Shown: piece after piece, positions 49,373 to 57,955 of the stretch
Layout: every line of letters begins with the position of its first letter
Position numbering within the stretch: position 1 is the stretch's first letter
From: Streptomyces sp. NBC_01551
GTDB taxonomy: Bacteria > Actinomycetota > Actinomycetes > Streptomycetales > Streptomycetaceae
DNA length: 64,000 nt
Assembly (NCBI RefSeq): GCF_026339935.1
Contig: NZ_JAPEPX010000001.1
Span: 5,669,501 to 5,733,500, forward strand
Reading direction: 5' to 3'
Position numbers and translations under genes: made by a program
The notes under the pieces: model-generated
Database searches by the model: none
The model's input: only the letters and a program-made list of their open reading frames with translations
What the model was told of the DNA's origin: nothing

Positions 49373-51079
49373 TCAGAGCTTCGAGAGCTCGTCCACCAGG
49401 TCGTCCAGCCCCAGCGAACCCTGCGACAGCGCCGCCATGTGCCAGGCCTTCAGGTCGAAGGACTCGCCACGCGCGGCCCGCGCGTTGTCCCGCCCCAGCA
49501 GCCAGGCGCGCTCGCCCAGCTTGTAGCCGATCGCCTGCCCCGGCATCGACAGGTAGCGGGTCAGCTCGCTCTCGACGAAGTCCGCCGGCCGGCCGCTGTG
49601 CAGCCCGAAGAACTCCTGCGCCAGGTCGACCGTCCAGCGCTCACCCGGGTGGAACGGCGAGTCCGTCGGGATCTCCAGACCCAGGTGCATGCCGATGTCC
49701 ACGATGACCCGCGCCGCGCGCATCATCTGGCAGTCGAGGTAGCCCAGGCGCTGCTCGGCGTCCTTCAGGTAGCCCAGCTCGTCCATCAGGCGCTCCGCGT
49801 AGAGCGCCCAGCCCTCGGCGTTCGCGCTCACGAGACCGACGCTGGCCTGGTAGCGGGAGAGCTGGTCCGCCACGTGCGTCCACTGCGCGAGCTGGAGGTG
49901 GTGGCCCGGAACGCCCTCGTGGTACCAGGTGGAGACCAGGTCGTACACGGGGAAGCGGGTCTGGCCCATCGTCGGCAGCCAGGTGCGCCCCGGACGGGAG
50001 AAGTCCTCCGAGGGGTTGGTGTAGTACGGGGCCGCCGCGCCGCCGGGCGGGGCGATCTTCGACTCCACCTTCTTGACCCGCTCGGCGAGTTCGAAGTGGG
50101 TGCCGTCGAGGTTCTCGATGGCCTCGTCCATCAGCCTCTGCAACCAGGCCTGGACCTCGTCGACGCCCTCGATGTGGGTGCCGTGCTCGTCCAGGTGCTT
50201 CAGCGCCTCCCAGGGACCGGCGCCGGGCAGGATCTTCGCCGCCTCGGCCTTCATCTCCGCGAGCAGCCGGTGGTACTCCGACCAGCCGTACGCGTACGCC
50301 TCGTCCAGGTCCAGGTCCGTGCCGTTGAAGTAGCGCGACCAGCGGGCGTAGCGCTCGCGGCCCACGGCGTCCGGCGCGTCCGCGACGGCCGGGGCGTACA
50401 CGTCGCGCATCCAGTCGCGGAGTTCGACGATGGCCGCGGTCGCACCGGCCGCCGCCTCGTCCAGCTCGGCGCGCAGCGCCTCGGGGCCGCCGGCGGCGAA
50501 CGCGCCGAAGAAGTCGCGGGCGCCGTCGGCGTCCTGGCCGGCCCAGGTGGTGAGCTGGCCGATGAACGTCGTGGTCGGGCGCGGGCTGCCCGGCAGGCCG
50601 CGCTCCAGGCCGAGCGCGAGGCTCTCGCGGTAGCCGGCGAAGGCCGCGGGGACGGCGCGCAGCCGCTCGGCGATCGCCGCCCAGTCCTCCTCGGTGTCGG
50701 CCGGAGTCAGCGTGAAGATCTCGCGGACCGAGTGCGCGGGAGAGTGGATGTTGCTGACCGCGCGCAGGTCCTCTTCGGCCTCGTGGATCGCGAGTTCGGC
50801 TGTGAGGCGTTCGCGCAGCAGCCGGGCGCAGCGGCGCTCGGCGTCGCTGTCCGCTCCGGGCAGCAGCTCGGCGGCGTCGAGGCGGGCGAGGGTGGTACGG
50901 GCGAGCTCGGCGGCGGCCGCACGGCCCGCCGGCGAGAAGTCGGGGAGCTTGCTGGAACTCGCGGCGACACCGAGGTAGGTGCCCGTGAGGGGATCGATGG
51001 CGATGAGGTCGTCGACGAACGCGTCGGCGACCTGGCGGGGCAGCCGCGCGGCGCTGTCACTGTGGAGGGTCTCTGACAT
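49373..51079 (-). CDS. DUF885-family metallopeptidase-like protein
   Basis: A 568-residue DUF885 protein, a family related to thermolysin-like/M3 helical metallopeptidases. The metal site is visible as STWYHEGVPGHHLQLAQW (HExxxGHH), with a downstream acidic helix ANAEGWALYAERLMDELGYL. There is no signal peptide, so it is cytoplasmic. ATG 51079 (MSETL) is chosen; an in-frame ATG at 51115 is possible, neither having a strong ribosome site. It is convergent to the rhodanese gene. The substrate is unknown, presumably peptides. Confidence 0.85.
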   Translation of the reverse strand: MSETLHSDSAARLPRQVADAFVDDLIAIDPLTGTYLGVAASSSKLPDFSPAGRAAAAELARTTLARLDAAELLPGADSDAERRCARLLRERLTAELAIHEAEEDLRAVSNIHSPAHSVREIFTLTPADTEEDWAAIAERLRAVPAAFAGYRESLALGLERGLPGSPRPTTTFIGQLTTWAGQDADGARDFFGAFAAGGPEALRAELDEAAAGATAAIVELRDWMRDVYAPAVADAPDAVGRERYARWSRYFNGTDLDLDEAYAYGWSEYHRLLAEMKAEAAKILPGAGPWEALKHLDEHGTHIEGVDEVQAWLQRLMDEAIENLDGTHFELAERVKKVESKIAPPGGAAAPYYTNPSEDFSRPGRTWLPTMGQTRFPVYDLVSTWYHEGVPGHHLQLAQWTHVADQLSRYQASVGLVSANAEGWALYAERLMDELGYLKDAEQRLGYLDCQMMRAARVIVDIGMHLGLEIPTDSPFHPGERWTVDLAQEFFGLHSGRPADFVESELTRYLSMPGQAIGYKLGERAWLLGRDNARAARGESFDLKAWHMAALSQGSLGLDDLVDELSKL

Positions 51080-51307
51080 GCGGACATCTTCGTCTGTGAG
51101 ACGGGTCCGCGTCATCACCGATGACTCTCGGCCGCCTGACTTGGCCGGGAAGCAGCGGCTCTGGGTCCGGTATCCGGACACCCGTCGCCCCCGCCCGCCC
51201 TCCGGCCGGTTCGCGACCGGGGGGCAGGCGGGGGCGGGCGGGCGAGGAGGGTCGGAGTCTGCGGCGCCGCGGCCGGGCCTGCGGTCCTGTCGACCGCGCC
51301 CGTGGTC

Positions 51308-52744
51308 CTACGAGCGGTGCGGCTGCCGGCTCGACACCTCGCGCGGGAGTTCGTACGGCAGCCGCGAGCTGACCGGGCTCGCGTCGAGCCGGGCCGTGAT
51401 CACCAGCGTGCCCTCCTCGATCTGGTAGTCGAGGGGCAGGCCGAGGCCGCGCATGGCCGCGACCATGCCGGTGTTGGACGCCTGCGTGACGGCGTACACG
51501 CTGTCGCACCCGGCCTCCACGGCCATCGCGACCAGGCGGCCCAGCAGTTCGGTGCCGATGCCCCGGCGCTGCCAGTCGTCCTCGATGAGCAGCGCGACTT
51601 CGGTCTCGTCGCCGTCCCACAGCAGGTGGCCGAGGGCGACCAGCTTCCCGGAGGCGGTGGTGGCAGCGAGGGTGCGGCCGAACCGCGGGCTCAGCAGGTG
51701 GCCGAGGTAGCGGTCGGCGTCGGCGACGGGGCCGTGGTAGCGCAGGCCCAGGGTGCGATCCGAGCAGCGGTCGTGCATCGCGCGGGCCGCCGCCTGGTCG
51801 GAGCCGTCGGCGCGGCGCACGGTGATCTCGTTGCCCTCGGGCAGCGTCAGCACGTCGTGGCTGCGCGGCACGCGCGGGCCGAGACGGGTGTCGAGCTCGA
51901 CGAGCGCGCGGGCGCGGGCGAACTCGGTCGGGGTGAAGGGCAGGTACGGGCGCTCCACGGTGATCGCACCGCCCGCCGGGTCGCGCAGCTTCATCACCGT
52001 GGCTTCCAGGACCCCTTCGACCGGCGCGTCGGCGCCCGCGTTGGGGCGGCCGGAGAGAGTGGTCGCCGGGATCGAGTGGATGGTGCAGCGGCCGAGCAGC
52101 TGGCGCAGCGCGAGCGGGAGTTCGGCGGCGTCCAGGGCGGTGCGGGTGGCCAGGCCGAGGACGCGGGTGGGGGTGTCGACCAGGTCGTGCGCGTCGGCGC
52201 GCTCGATCCAGGTGCTGACGCCGCCGGCCCGGGCGATGGCCCGGGTCAGCTCGGCGGAGGACAGGTCCTGCGGGGCTCGCAGCAGGAACTCGTCCACCGT
52301 GCCCCCCTCGGGCAGCGGGTGGGTCTGCAGGGTCAGGATGTCGACGCCGTTGTGCGCGAGTGCGGTGCACAGCGCGGCGAGGCTGCCCGGCTCGTCACGC
52401 ACGGTCGTCCGCATGCGCCACAGGGCGGCGTTGGTCCTCGGATCGGCCGGGGATCCGACCGCGGGCGCCGCGGGCACTGCCGGCGCCGGATCGGAGGGCG
52501 CTGTGCCGCCCGGCGGTGGGGCATGGCCGTGACGGCGTGCCCACCAGGTGTGGAACGCCGCCGTGACCAGGAGTGCGACGGCCGAGGCGACCAGCAGGAT
52601 CGGGCCCCTCGGGCCGTGCACGACGAGATTGGCGATGCCGTCGGCCACCGCGACGGCGCAGAACAGGGCGGCGAGTTCGACGACGTCACGGCGCCAGTGG
52701 TGGCGGTGGGGACGGTGGGCGGAGGCAGGATTACGTTCAGTCAT
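51308..52744 (-). CDS. Membrane-anchored ACT + GNAT fusion protein
   Basis: A 478-residue multidomain protein. The N-terminal region has two hydrophobic helices (about 22-41 and 46-62, VVELAALFCAVAVADGIANL / GPILLVASAVALLVTAAF), then a Pro/Ala linker. An ACT-like domain follows (about 108-180: MRTTVRDEPGSLAALCTALAHNGVDILTLQTHPL). The C terminus is a GNAT domain (about 310-450: ITVRRADGSDQAAARAMHDR ... LLIEDDWQRRGIGTELLGRLV with the acetyl-CoA loop QRRGIG). It may be an amino-acid-responsive protein acetyltransferase. ATG 52744; 52750 also possible. Confidence 0.82.
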   Translation of the reverse strand: MTERNPASAHRPHRHHWRRDVVELAALFCAVAVADGIANLVVHGPRGPILLVASAVALLVTAAFHTWWARRHGHAPPPGGTAPSDPAPAVPAAPAVGSPADPRTNAALWRMRTTVRDEPGSLAALCTALAHNGVDILTLQTHPLPEGGTVDEFLLRAPQDLSSAELTRAIARAGGVSTWIERADAHDLVDTPTRVLGLATRTALDAAELPLALRQLLGRCTIHSIPATTLSGRPNAGADAPVEGVLEATVMKLRDPAGGAITVERPYLPFTPTEFARARALVELDTRLGPRVPRSHDVLTLPEGNEITVRRADGSDQAAARAMHDRCSDRTLGLRYHGPVADADRYLGHLLSPRFGRTLAATTASGKLVALGHLLWDGDETEVALLIEDDWQRRGIGTELLGRLVAMAVEAGCDSVYAVTQASNTGMVAAMRGLGLPLDYQIEEGTLVITARLDASPVSSRLPYELPREVSSRQPHRS

Positions 52745-52917
52745 GCACATCACTGTGGCGCAGGGGTGTTGCGTGATCACGAACGATCTGTGACCGGCGG
52801 GTTAAGTGTCCATCTGGTCGATTTCGCCCAGTTTTCCGGCTGATTTCCGGAATTGCGGTGGACGGGCGCCGTGTTGCCCTGCCCTGCCCTGCCCGGCTGC
52901 GGCGCCGCCTGGTTCCC

Positions 52918-54513
52918 CTACTGCCCCACGCGCCCCGGCCGCAGCGTCTTGGTGAAGAGTACGCCGCCGCCCTGGCGGCGCAACCGGACGGTGAGGTCGC
53001 CGCCCGCCCCGTCGATCTCCACCTCGCCGTAGTACGGAGGGTTCTCCGCCGGCGACATGTTGGCGACCGGAGCCGACTGGACGTACGCCGTCTCCGGGCC
53101 GAAAGTGGCGTCGAGCCGCCCGGCGGGGAAGCCGCCCGCGCCGATGGGGCCGGAGACGAACTCCCAGAACGGGGCGAAGTCGGTGAACGCGGCCCGCTCC
53201 GGCGCGTAGTGGTTGGCGGCCGTGTAGTGGACGTCGGCCGTGAGCCAGACGGTGCCGGTGATGCGCTGGTGCTTGATGTGGCGCAGGAGTTCGGCGATCT
53301 GGAGCTCCCGGCCCAGCGGAGCGCCCGGGTCGCCCTGGGCGACGGCCTCGAAGTTCGCGGCCCCGTCGGGGACAACGATGCCGATCGGCATGTCGGCGGC
53401 GATGACCTTCCAGGTGGCGCGGGAGCGCGACAGCTCGCGCTTGAGCCAGGCCAGCTGCTCCGGCCCGAGGATCCCGATCGGGTCCTCGGTCTGGAGGCCG
53501 GGGGAGTTGGCGTTGCGGTACGTGCGCATGTCGAGGACGAACACGTCCAGCAGCGGCCCGTACCGCATCACGCGGTACATCCGGCCCTCGGCCCGGCCGC
53601 CCCGGAGGTCGGTGACCGGGAAGTACTCGCCGAAGGCCTGGCGGGCGCGGGCGGCGAGGGTGTCGGCTTCCTTCACGGTGTAGCGGGGGTCGTCGATCAG
53701 CTGGCCGGGGTACCAGTTGTTGCGCACCTCGTGGTCGTCCCACTGGGCGAGGACCGGCACCTGGGCGTTGAAGTCCCGCAGGTTGCGATCGAGCAGGTTG
53801 TAGCGGAAGTTCCCGCGGAACTCGGTGAGGGTCTCGGCGACCTTCGCCTTCTCCTCGGTGGTGATGTTGTGCCAGACGGTGCCGTCCCGCAGCGGCACGG
53901 CGGCCTGGATCGGCCCGTCGGCGTAGATCGTGTCACCGCTGAACAGGAAGAAGTCGGGATCGCGCAGCCGCATCTCCTCGAAGACGCGGTAACCGCCGAC
54001 CTCGGGGTTGATGCCCCAGCCCTGCCCGGCCAGGTCCCCGGACCACAGGAAGCGCACGTCGTGGCGGCGCGAGACCGGGGTGGTCCGGAAGGTGCCCCGG
54101 ACCGGCTCGCTGGTGCGGCGCGGGTCGTCGGGGTCGGCGAGGGTCACCCGGTAGTGGATCTGGCGGCCCGGCGGCAGGTCGCGCAGGGTGGTGGTGCCGG
54201 TGTAGTCGGTGGCGGGGCCGAGGAAGGGGCCGCCGTGCCGGCGCACGCCGTAGCGGAACGACTCGCTCGGGGACGTGTCGACGTACATCCGCGCGGGCCG
54301 GTCGGAGCGCGTCCAGATGGTGGCGGAGTGCGCGGTGATCTCGCCGGACTGGGTGCCCCAGAGCGCGCTAGGGCGCCCGGAGCGGGTGAACGCGGGCGCC
54401 GTCGCGGTGGCGGCGAACGCGGGCGCGGCGAGCGCGCCGGACAGGGTGAGGCCCACGGGGACGGCGAGGGAGCCGCCGAGCAGGGAGCGTCGGGTGTGCC
54501 ACATCGGTGCCAT
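52918..54513 (-). CDS. phoD: Secreted alkaline phosphatase D (PhoD)
   Basis: A 531-residue PhoD phosphodiesterase/phosphatase. The Tat signal (TRRSLLGGSL...GALAAPAFAATA) is followed by the PhoD N-terminal beta domain (SGEITAHSATIWTRSDRPARMYVDTS) and the metallo core: SGDLAG, LFSGDTIYADGP, WDDHEVRNNWY, GTVWLTADVHYTAANHY. It cleaves phosphodiesters such as teichoic acid and uses calcium/iron in known members. ATG 54513 is chosen because GGAGG lies 7 bp upstream. A PHO box 72-93 bp upstream indicates PhoP control under phosphate limitation. Confidence 0.95.
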   Translation of the reverse strand: MAPMWHTRRSLLGGSLAVPVGLTLSGALAAPAFAATATAPAFTRSGRPSALWGTQSGEITAHSATIWTRSDRPARMYVDTSPSESFRYGVRRHGGPFLGPATDYTGTTTLRDLPPGRQIHYRVTLADPDDPRRTSEPVRGTFRTTPVSRRHDVRFLWSGDLAGQGWGINPEVGGYRVFEEMRLRDPDFFLFSGDTIYADGPIQAAVPLRDGTVWHNITTEEKAKVAETLTEFRGNFRYNLLDRNLRDFNAQVPVLAQWDDHEVRNNWYPGQLIDDPRYTVKEADTLAARARQAFGEYFPVTDLRGGRAEGRMYRVMRYGPLLDVFVLDMRTYRNANSPGLQTEDPIGILGPEQLAWLKRELSRSRATWKVIAADMPIGIVVPDGAANFEAVAQGDPGAPLGRELQIAELLRHIKHQRITGTVWLTADVHYTAANHYAPERAAFTDFAPFWEFVSGPIGAGGFPAGRLDATFGPETAYVQSAPVANMSPAENPPYYGEVEIDGAGGDLTVRLRRQGGGVLFTKTLRPGRVGQ

Positions 54514-54584
54514 CGGTGCGCCTCCAGGGGCCGGCGGGGACGGGTCGGACCAGTGTGCCGCCGCACACCGGCCCGGCCGCGTCG

Positions 54585-54606
54585 CCCACGCGAACCGCGG
54601 ATGAAC
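54585..54606 (-). promoter_or_regulatory. PHO box upstream of phoD
   Basis: Read on the minus strand, two adjacent 11-bp direct repeats GTTCATCCGCG (54606-54596) and GTTCGCGTGGG (54595-54585) match the Streptomyces PHO box repeat (GTTCACC-type) bound by PhoP. A TTGACA-like sequence lies further upstream (about 54651-54656). The remaining bases to the IS element are low-complexity TTCTCC/CGG sequence. Confidence 0.7.
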
Positions 54607-54763
54607 AGCCGTCAGCTGCTCAGATCGCCCGGGGAGTTGTGCCGGGCGTTGTGTCAAGAGCCGTGACAGGGGCAATGTCCCGGGGCCCTCTCCCTCTTCG
54701 CCTCGGTGTTCTCCCCGGTGTTCTCCTCGGCCTTCTCCCCGCGTTCTCCTCGGCGGGCCCTTA

Positions 54764-55652
54764 GAACTGCTATCGGAATGACTTCAGGCGCCGCCAGCAG
54801 ATGAGTGAGCAAGCGAGGCTGAGGAATGCCTCGTGGATGTCGTCGCGTACTTCCCAGCGGATCCGTAGCCGGCGGAACCAGTGCAGGTGGGCGAAGGTCC
54901 GCTCGACGACCCAGCGGTCGGTGCCGAGGCCGGATCCGTGTGGGACGCCGCGTCGGGCGATAACGGGTTTCACGCCCAGGGCCCAGGCCAGACGCCGGTA
55001 CTTGTCGTGGTCATAGCCGCGGTCCCCGAGCACGGTGTCGGGCCGCTGACGCGGTCGGCCGCGCTTGCCGCGGACCGGTGGAACGGCTTGGAGAAGGGGG
55101 ATGAACTGGGTGACGTCGTTGCGGTTGCCGCCGGTCAGGGTGGCAGCAAGCGGAATGCCGGTGGCGTCGGTGATCAGGTGGTGCTTGCTGCCATTCCTGC
55201 CCCGGTCAACGGGGCTTCGCCCTGTCTTGGGGCCCCCTTTAACGCGCGTATGTGGGAGCCGTCGACCACGGCCCGTGAGAAGTCCAGGGCATCCGCTCCA
55301 CGAAGCCGGGCCAGAAGGGTTTCGTGTAGTCGTGGCCAGACGCCAGCCTCGGTCCACTCGGCCAGGCGTCGCCAGCACGTCATGCCCGACCCGAAGCCCA
55401 GTTCCTGCGGGAGGTGTTCCCATGCGATCCCGGTGTGCAGCACGAACAGGATGCCCTGGCACACCAGCCGGTCCGGATGCCGCTTCCGACCAGGATGACG
55501 AGCCCGACGCTCCACCCTCGGCAGGAGCGGCTCGATCACCACCCAAAGCTCATCGTCTACTTCCCACGGCTTCCGCCGAGCCATCCTGCACCCCCAGATC
55601 AAGGCTCTTCAGGGCCATCCAACCAGCCCGAAGATCATTTCGTTAGGGGTTG
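54764..55652 (-). mobile_element. IS5-family insertion sequence, apparently intact
   Basis: An 889-bp element. Flanking direct repeats TTA (54761-54763 and 55653-55655) fit a 3-bp target duplication. Terminal inverted repeats, outer ends inward: GAACTGCTATCGGAATGA (left) and CAACCCCTAACGAAATGA (right, read on the opposite strand), 13 of 18 identical. It encodes one transposase split over two frames. The only mobile element seen in the window, inserted between the hydrolase and phoD genes. Confidence 0.85.
54770..55584 (-). CDS. IS5-family transposase made by -1 frameshifting
   Basis: A DDE transposase encoded in two overlapping frames. The first part runs from ATG 55584 (MARRKPWEVDDELWVVIEPLLP) through VVDGSHIRALKG. 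The slip site is A-AAG-GGG at 55239-55234; stepping back one base gives GPKTGRSPVDRG and continues to TAG at 54770. The fused product would be about 271 residues, normal for the family. Catalytic residues: Asp in VVDGSH, Asp in GDRGYD, Glu in WVVERTFAHLHWFRRLRI. Without slippage, the first frame ends at 55174 after 136 residues. DNA cleavage and strand transfer for the element. Confidence 0.85.
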
Positions 55653-56516
55653 TTAGGCCGTCGCCGGGGCCGTCTCCCGTGCCGCCGCCCGCGCCGTGTC
55701 CAGGATCACGCGGGAGACCAGCGCCGGGTCGTCGTGCATGGGTACGTGGCCACAACCCGGCAGCCGCACCAGCCGGGCGCCCGGGATGGTGTGCTTGGCC
55801 CGGACGCCCTGGCGGCGCAGCAGCAGCCGGTCGCGGCTGCCCCAGGCGATCGTCACCGGCAGGCCGGGCACGTCCTCGGTGAACCGTACGGACCCGCCGG
55901 CCGCCAGGGTCTGCTCGAACCCGGTGGCCTCGCGCAGGGCCAGGGTCTCGGCGACCACGGCCCCGGGCGCGCGGCGGGCCGGGGCGGCGTAGATGCTGCC
56001 GGTCAGCGCGGCACGCCCGGCGGCGCTCCGCGAGAGCCGCTCCAGCGCGGGCAGGGGCAGCGCCTTGGCGCCGACCCGCATCGCCCTGAGGGTGGCGAAG
56101 GCGTACCGGCGTTCCCCCTCCGTCCAGAACCCGGCGGGGGACAGGGCGGTGACCGAGCGGGCCAGGCGGGTCCGGCCCATCTCCAGCGCGAGCAGCCCGC
56201 CGAGGGAGTTCCCGGCGACGTGCGGGCGCTCGACGCCGAGCGCCGCGGCGAGGGCTCCGAGGGCCGGGGCGACGGTCGCCAGGTCGTACGGAACCCCCTC
56301 GGGCAGCGGCTCCGAGGTCCCGAAGCCGGGCAGGTCGACGGCGATGACGTCGTATTCGGCGGCCAGGATGTCGGTCACCGGCTGCCAGGCCTGGAGGTGG
56401 TGGCCGATGCCGTGCAGCAGAAGAAGCGGTTCGCCGGCGCCCTTGCGCTCGTAGGCGACGGTGGTGGTGCGGGGACCCAGCGGCGAATCGATCGTGAAGG
56501 AGACCGTGGCGGTCAT
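55653..56516 (-). CDS. Alpha/beta hydrolase
   Basis: A 287-residue alpha/beta hydrolase. LLLLHGIGHHLQAWQ (oxyanion), the nucleophile elbow GNSLGGLLAL (Ser), an acid near WGSRDRLL and GCGHVPMHDDP (catalytic His) give the triad. Related to lipases/esterases and meta-cleavage hydrolases; the substrate is unknown. ATG 56516. Its TAA is part of the TTA target duplication of the adjacent IS; the gene is still complete because the duplication restores the stop. Confidence 0.9.
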   Translation of the reverse strand: MTATVSFTIDSPLGPRTTTVAYERKGAGEPLLLLHGIGHHLQAWQPVTDILAAEYDVIAVDLPGFGTSEPLPEGVPYDLATVAPALGALAAALGVERPHVAGNSLGGLLALEMGRTRLARSVTALSPAGFWTEGERRYAFATLRAMRVGAKALPLPALERLSRSAAGRAALTGSIYAAPARRAPGAVVAETLALREATGFEQTLAAGGSVRFTEDVPGLPVTIAWGSRDRLLLRRQGVRAKHTIPGARLVRLPGCGHVPMHDDPALVSRVILDTARAAARETAPATA

Positions 56517-56678
56517 GCTGCTCCTCGTCGGGTGGACGCGTATGAGACAGGCCGTCAGTAATGACTACAGCCATGATTACCGCCCGGTAGCCCTTGACTA
56601 CAAGCCTTCGAGGACAGCGAGAACATCCCGTGAACGGCTTGATACGTATGCCCGATCTGCCCGGCAAAGGGATGAGGA

Positions 56679-56713
56679 TTGGTCTTGACCAAGGGATTGC
56701 GCCGTCTTATCGT
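56679..56713 (+). promoter_or_regulatory. GntR-gene promoter with dre-like operator
   Basis: TTGACC (56685-56690), 17-bp spacer, TATCGT (56708-56713) form a promoter for the GntR gene. A dyad TTGGTC-TT-GACCAA (56679-56692) overlaps the -35 box and closely resembles the DasR-responsive element (ACTGGTCTAGACCACT). Autoregulation is likely. The rest of the 286-bp gap (56517-56802) is AT-richer than its surroundings, with no gene. Confidence 0.6.
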
Positions 56714-56802
56714 CGCAGGGATAGTGCAGGAACCTTTAATAAACAAGGGCGCGGAACTGCCGCTGGAACACGGCGATTGCAGCGATGGCAGGAGGAGTCA
56801 GG

Positions 56803-57576
56803 GTGGGGACCACGCAGCTCGAATCGGTACCGGAGCCGAAGTACTGGCACCTCAAGACCGTGCTCAGCGAGGCGCTGGACCAGGATTTCGCCGTGGGTGA
56901 GATCCTGCCGAACGAGCGTGAGCTCGCCGCCCGCTTCGGCGTCGCCCGTGCGACCCTGCGCCAGGCCCTGGAGCAGCTGGAACTCGAAGGCCGTCTGCAG
57001 CGCCGGCGCGGCGTCGGCACCACCGTGGCCCCGCCGCGCGTGGGCGTCGCCGTCGGCAGCGCCCAGCACAGCTGGCCCGGCGAGAGCGCCGACGGCTGGG
57101 AGGCCGTGGACGCCGCCGAGGCCCTGCCCACCGCCGCCGTCCTGAAGCTGCTCGCCACCGGAACGGGAACCGCCGCGTTCGCCGCCGACCAGCCCGTACA
57201 CATCGTGCGCCGGACCCGCGTCACGCAGGGGCAGGCCGTCGCCGCCGAGCTGCTGTACGTGCCGGCCGCCTCCGTGCCCGGCCTCTCCGCCATCGACGCC
57301 CCGGTCGGTCCGGCGCGCGCCCGCGCCGTCCTGCGCGAGCTCCAGCGGCTCGCCCTCGACGGGCAGGACCGCTCGGTGGAACTCGGCTCGGCCCGCGCTG
57401 ACGACGCCAAGGAACTCGACCGGCTGCCGGGCGCCCCGGTGCTGCTCGTCACCACCCGCTACTTCACCGCTGCGGGGACGGCCGCCGTCTCGGTCGCCAC
57501 CTATCGCGCCGACACCTGCCGGCTCACCTTCGGCGACTCGGGCGTGGAGATCACGGAAACCCGCGTCGCCTCCTGA
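56803..57576 (+). CDS. GntR/HutC-family transcriptional regulator
   Basis: A 257-residue regulator. The N-terminal winged HTH (about 15-80: PKYWHLKTVLSEALDQDFAVGEILPNERELAARFGVARATLRQALEQLELEGRLQRRRGVGT) is typical GntR. The C-terminal UTRA-like domain (about 105-255) has the conserved VHIVRRTRVTQGQAVAAELLYVPA strand. UTRA domains bind sugar phosphates, amino acids or fatty acids. GTG 56803 follows GGAGGAG at 5 bp. A dre-like site lies in its promoter. Target genes are not evident nearby. Confidence 0.9.
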   Translation: MGTTQLESVPEPKYWHLKTVLSEALDQDFAVGEILPNERELAARFGVARATLRQALEQLELEGRLQRRRGVGTTVAPPRVGVAVGSAQHSWPGESADGWEAVDAAEALPTAAVLKLLATGTGTAAFAADQPVHIVRRTRVTQGQAVAAELLYVPAASVPGLSAIDAPVGPARARAVLRELQRLALDGQDRSVELGSARADDAKELDRLPGAPVLLVTTRYFTAAGTAAVSVATYRADTCRLTFGDSGVEITETRVAS

Positions 57577-57587
57577 CCCGCCCGCTG

Positions 57588-57638
57588 ACGCCGTACCGCA
57601 CCGGCCGCCCGCACATCGCGGGCCCGGTGCGGCGGCGT
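57588..57638 (+). terminator. Terminator after the GntR gene
   Basis: ACGCCG (57588-57593) and CCGCACCGG (57596-57604) pair with CCGGTGCGG (57624-57632) and CGGCGT (57633-57638), followed by TTTCC. A strong long hairpin. Confidence 0.8.
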
Positions 57639-57840
57639 TTCCGCTGTCGCGGGCGCGCCGCTGTCGCGGGCGCCGTCGACTGGGGGCGTCGACACCCCGG
57701 GCGGCGACCACGCAGGCCGGTGAGCCGGGAGCCCGGGAGCGGTCGGCTCGTACGGGCCGTCAGCAGCGTGGCCGACGACGGGTACGGGGAATCCCGAAGG
57801 CCGGATCGCGGTGAAGCCACGGGCCGGTCCGCCGGTCCGC

Positions 57841-57912
57841 CTGTCGGCCTGTCGGCCTGTCGGCCTGTCGGCCTGTCGGCCTGTCGGCCTGTCGGCCTGT
57901 CGGCCTGTCGGC
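57841..57912. repeat. Nine perfect tandem copies of the octamer CTGTCGGC
   Basis: Nine uninterrupted copies of CTGTCGGC, followed by diverged pieces (GGTCCGC, CTGTCGGC, GTCGG) up to about 57950. They sit in the 379-bp gap between the convergent GntR and ROK genes, next to the ROK 3' end. Apart from the terminator and this repeat the gap shows no gene. Confidence 0.95.
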
Positions 57913-57955
57913 CGGTCCGCCTGTCGGCCGGTCCGCCCGTCGGTCGGCCCGCTGG

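Noticed and set aside
55174..55584. Transposase as a pseudogene because its frame is broken
   Set aside because: A slip-prone AAAGGGGG run sits exactly where the frames must join, and the joined protein has normal length and all DDE residues.
57841..57912. CRISPR array
   Set aside because: The repeats are 8 bp, directly adjacent and without spacers; no cas genes are present.
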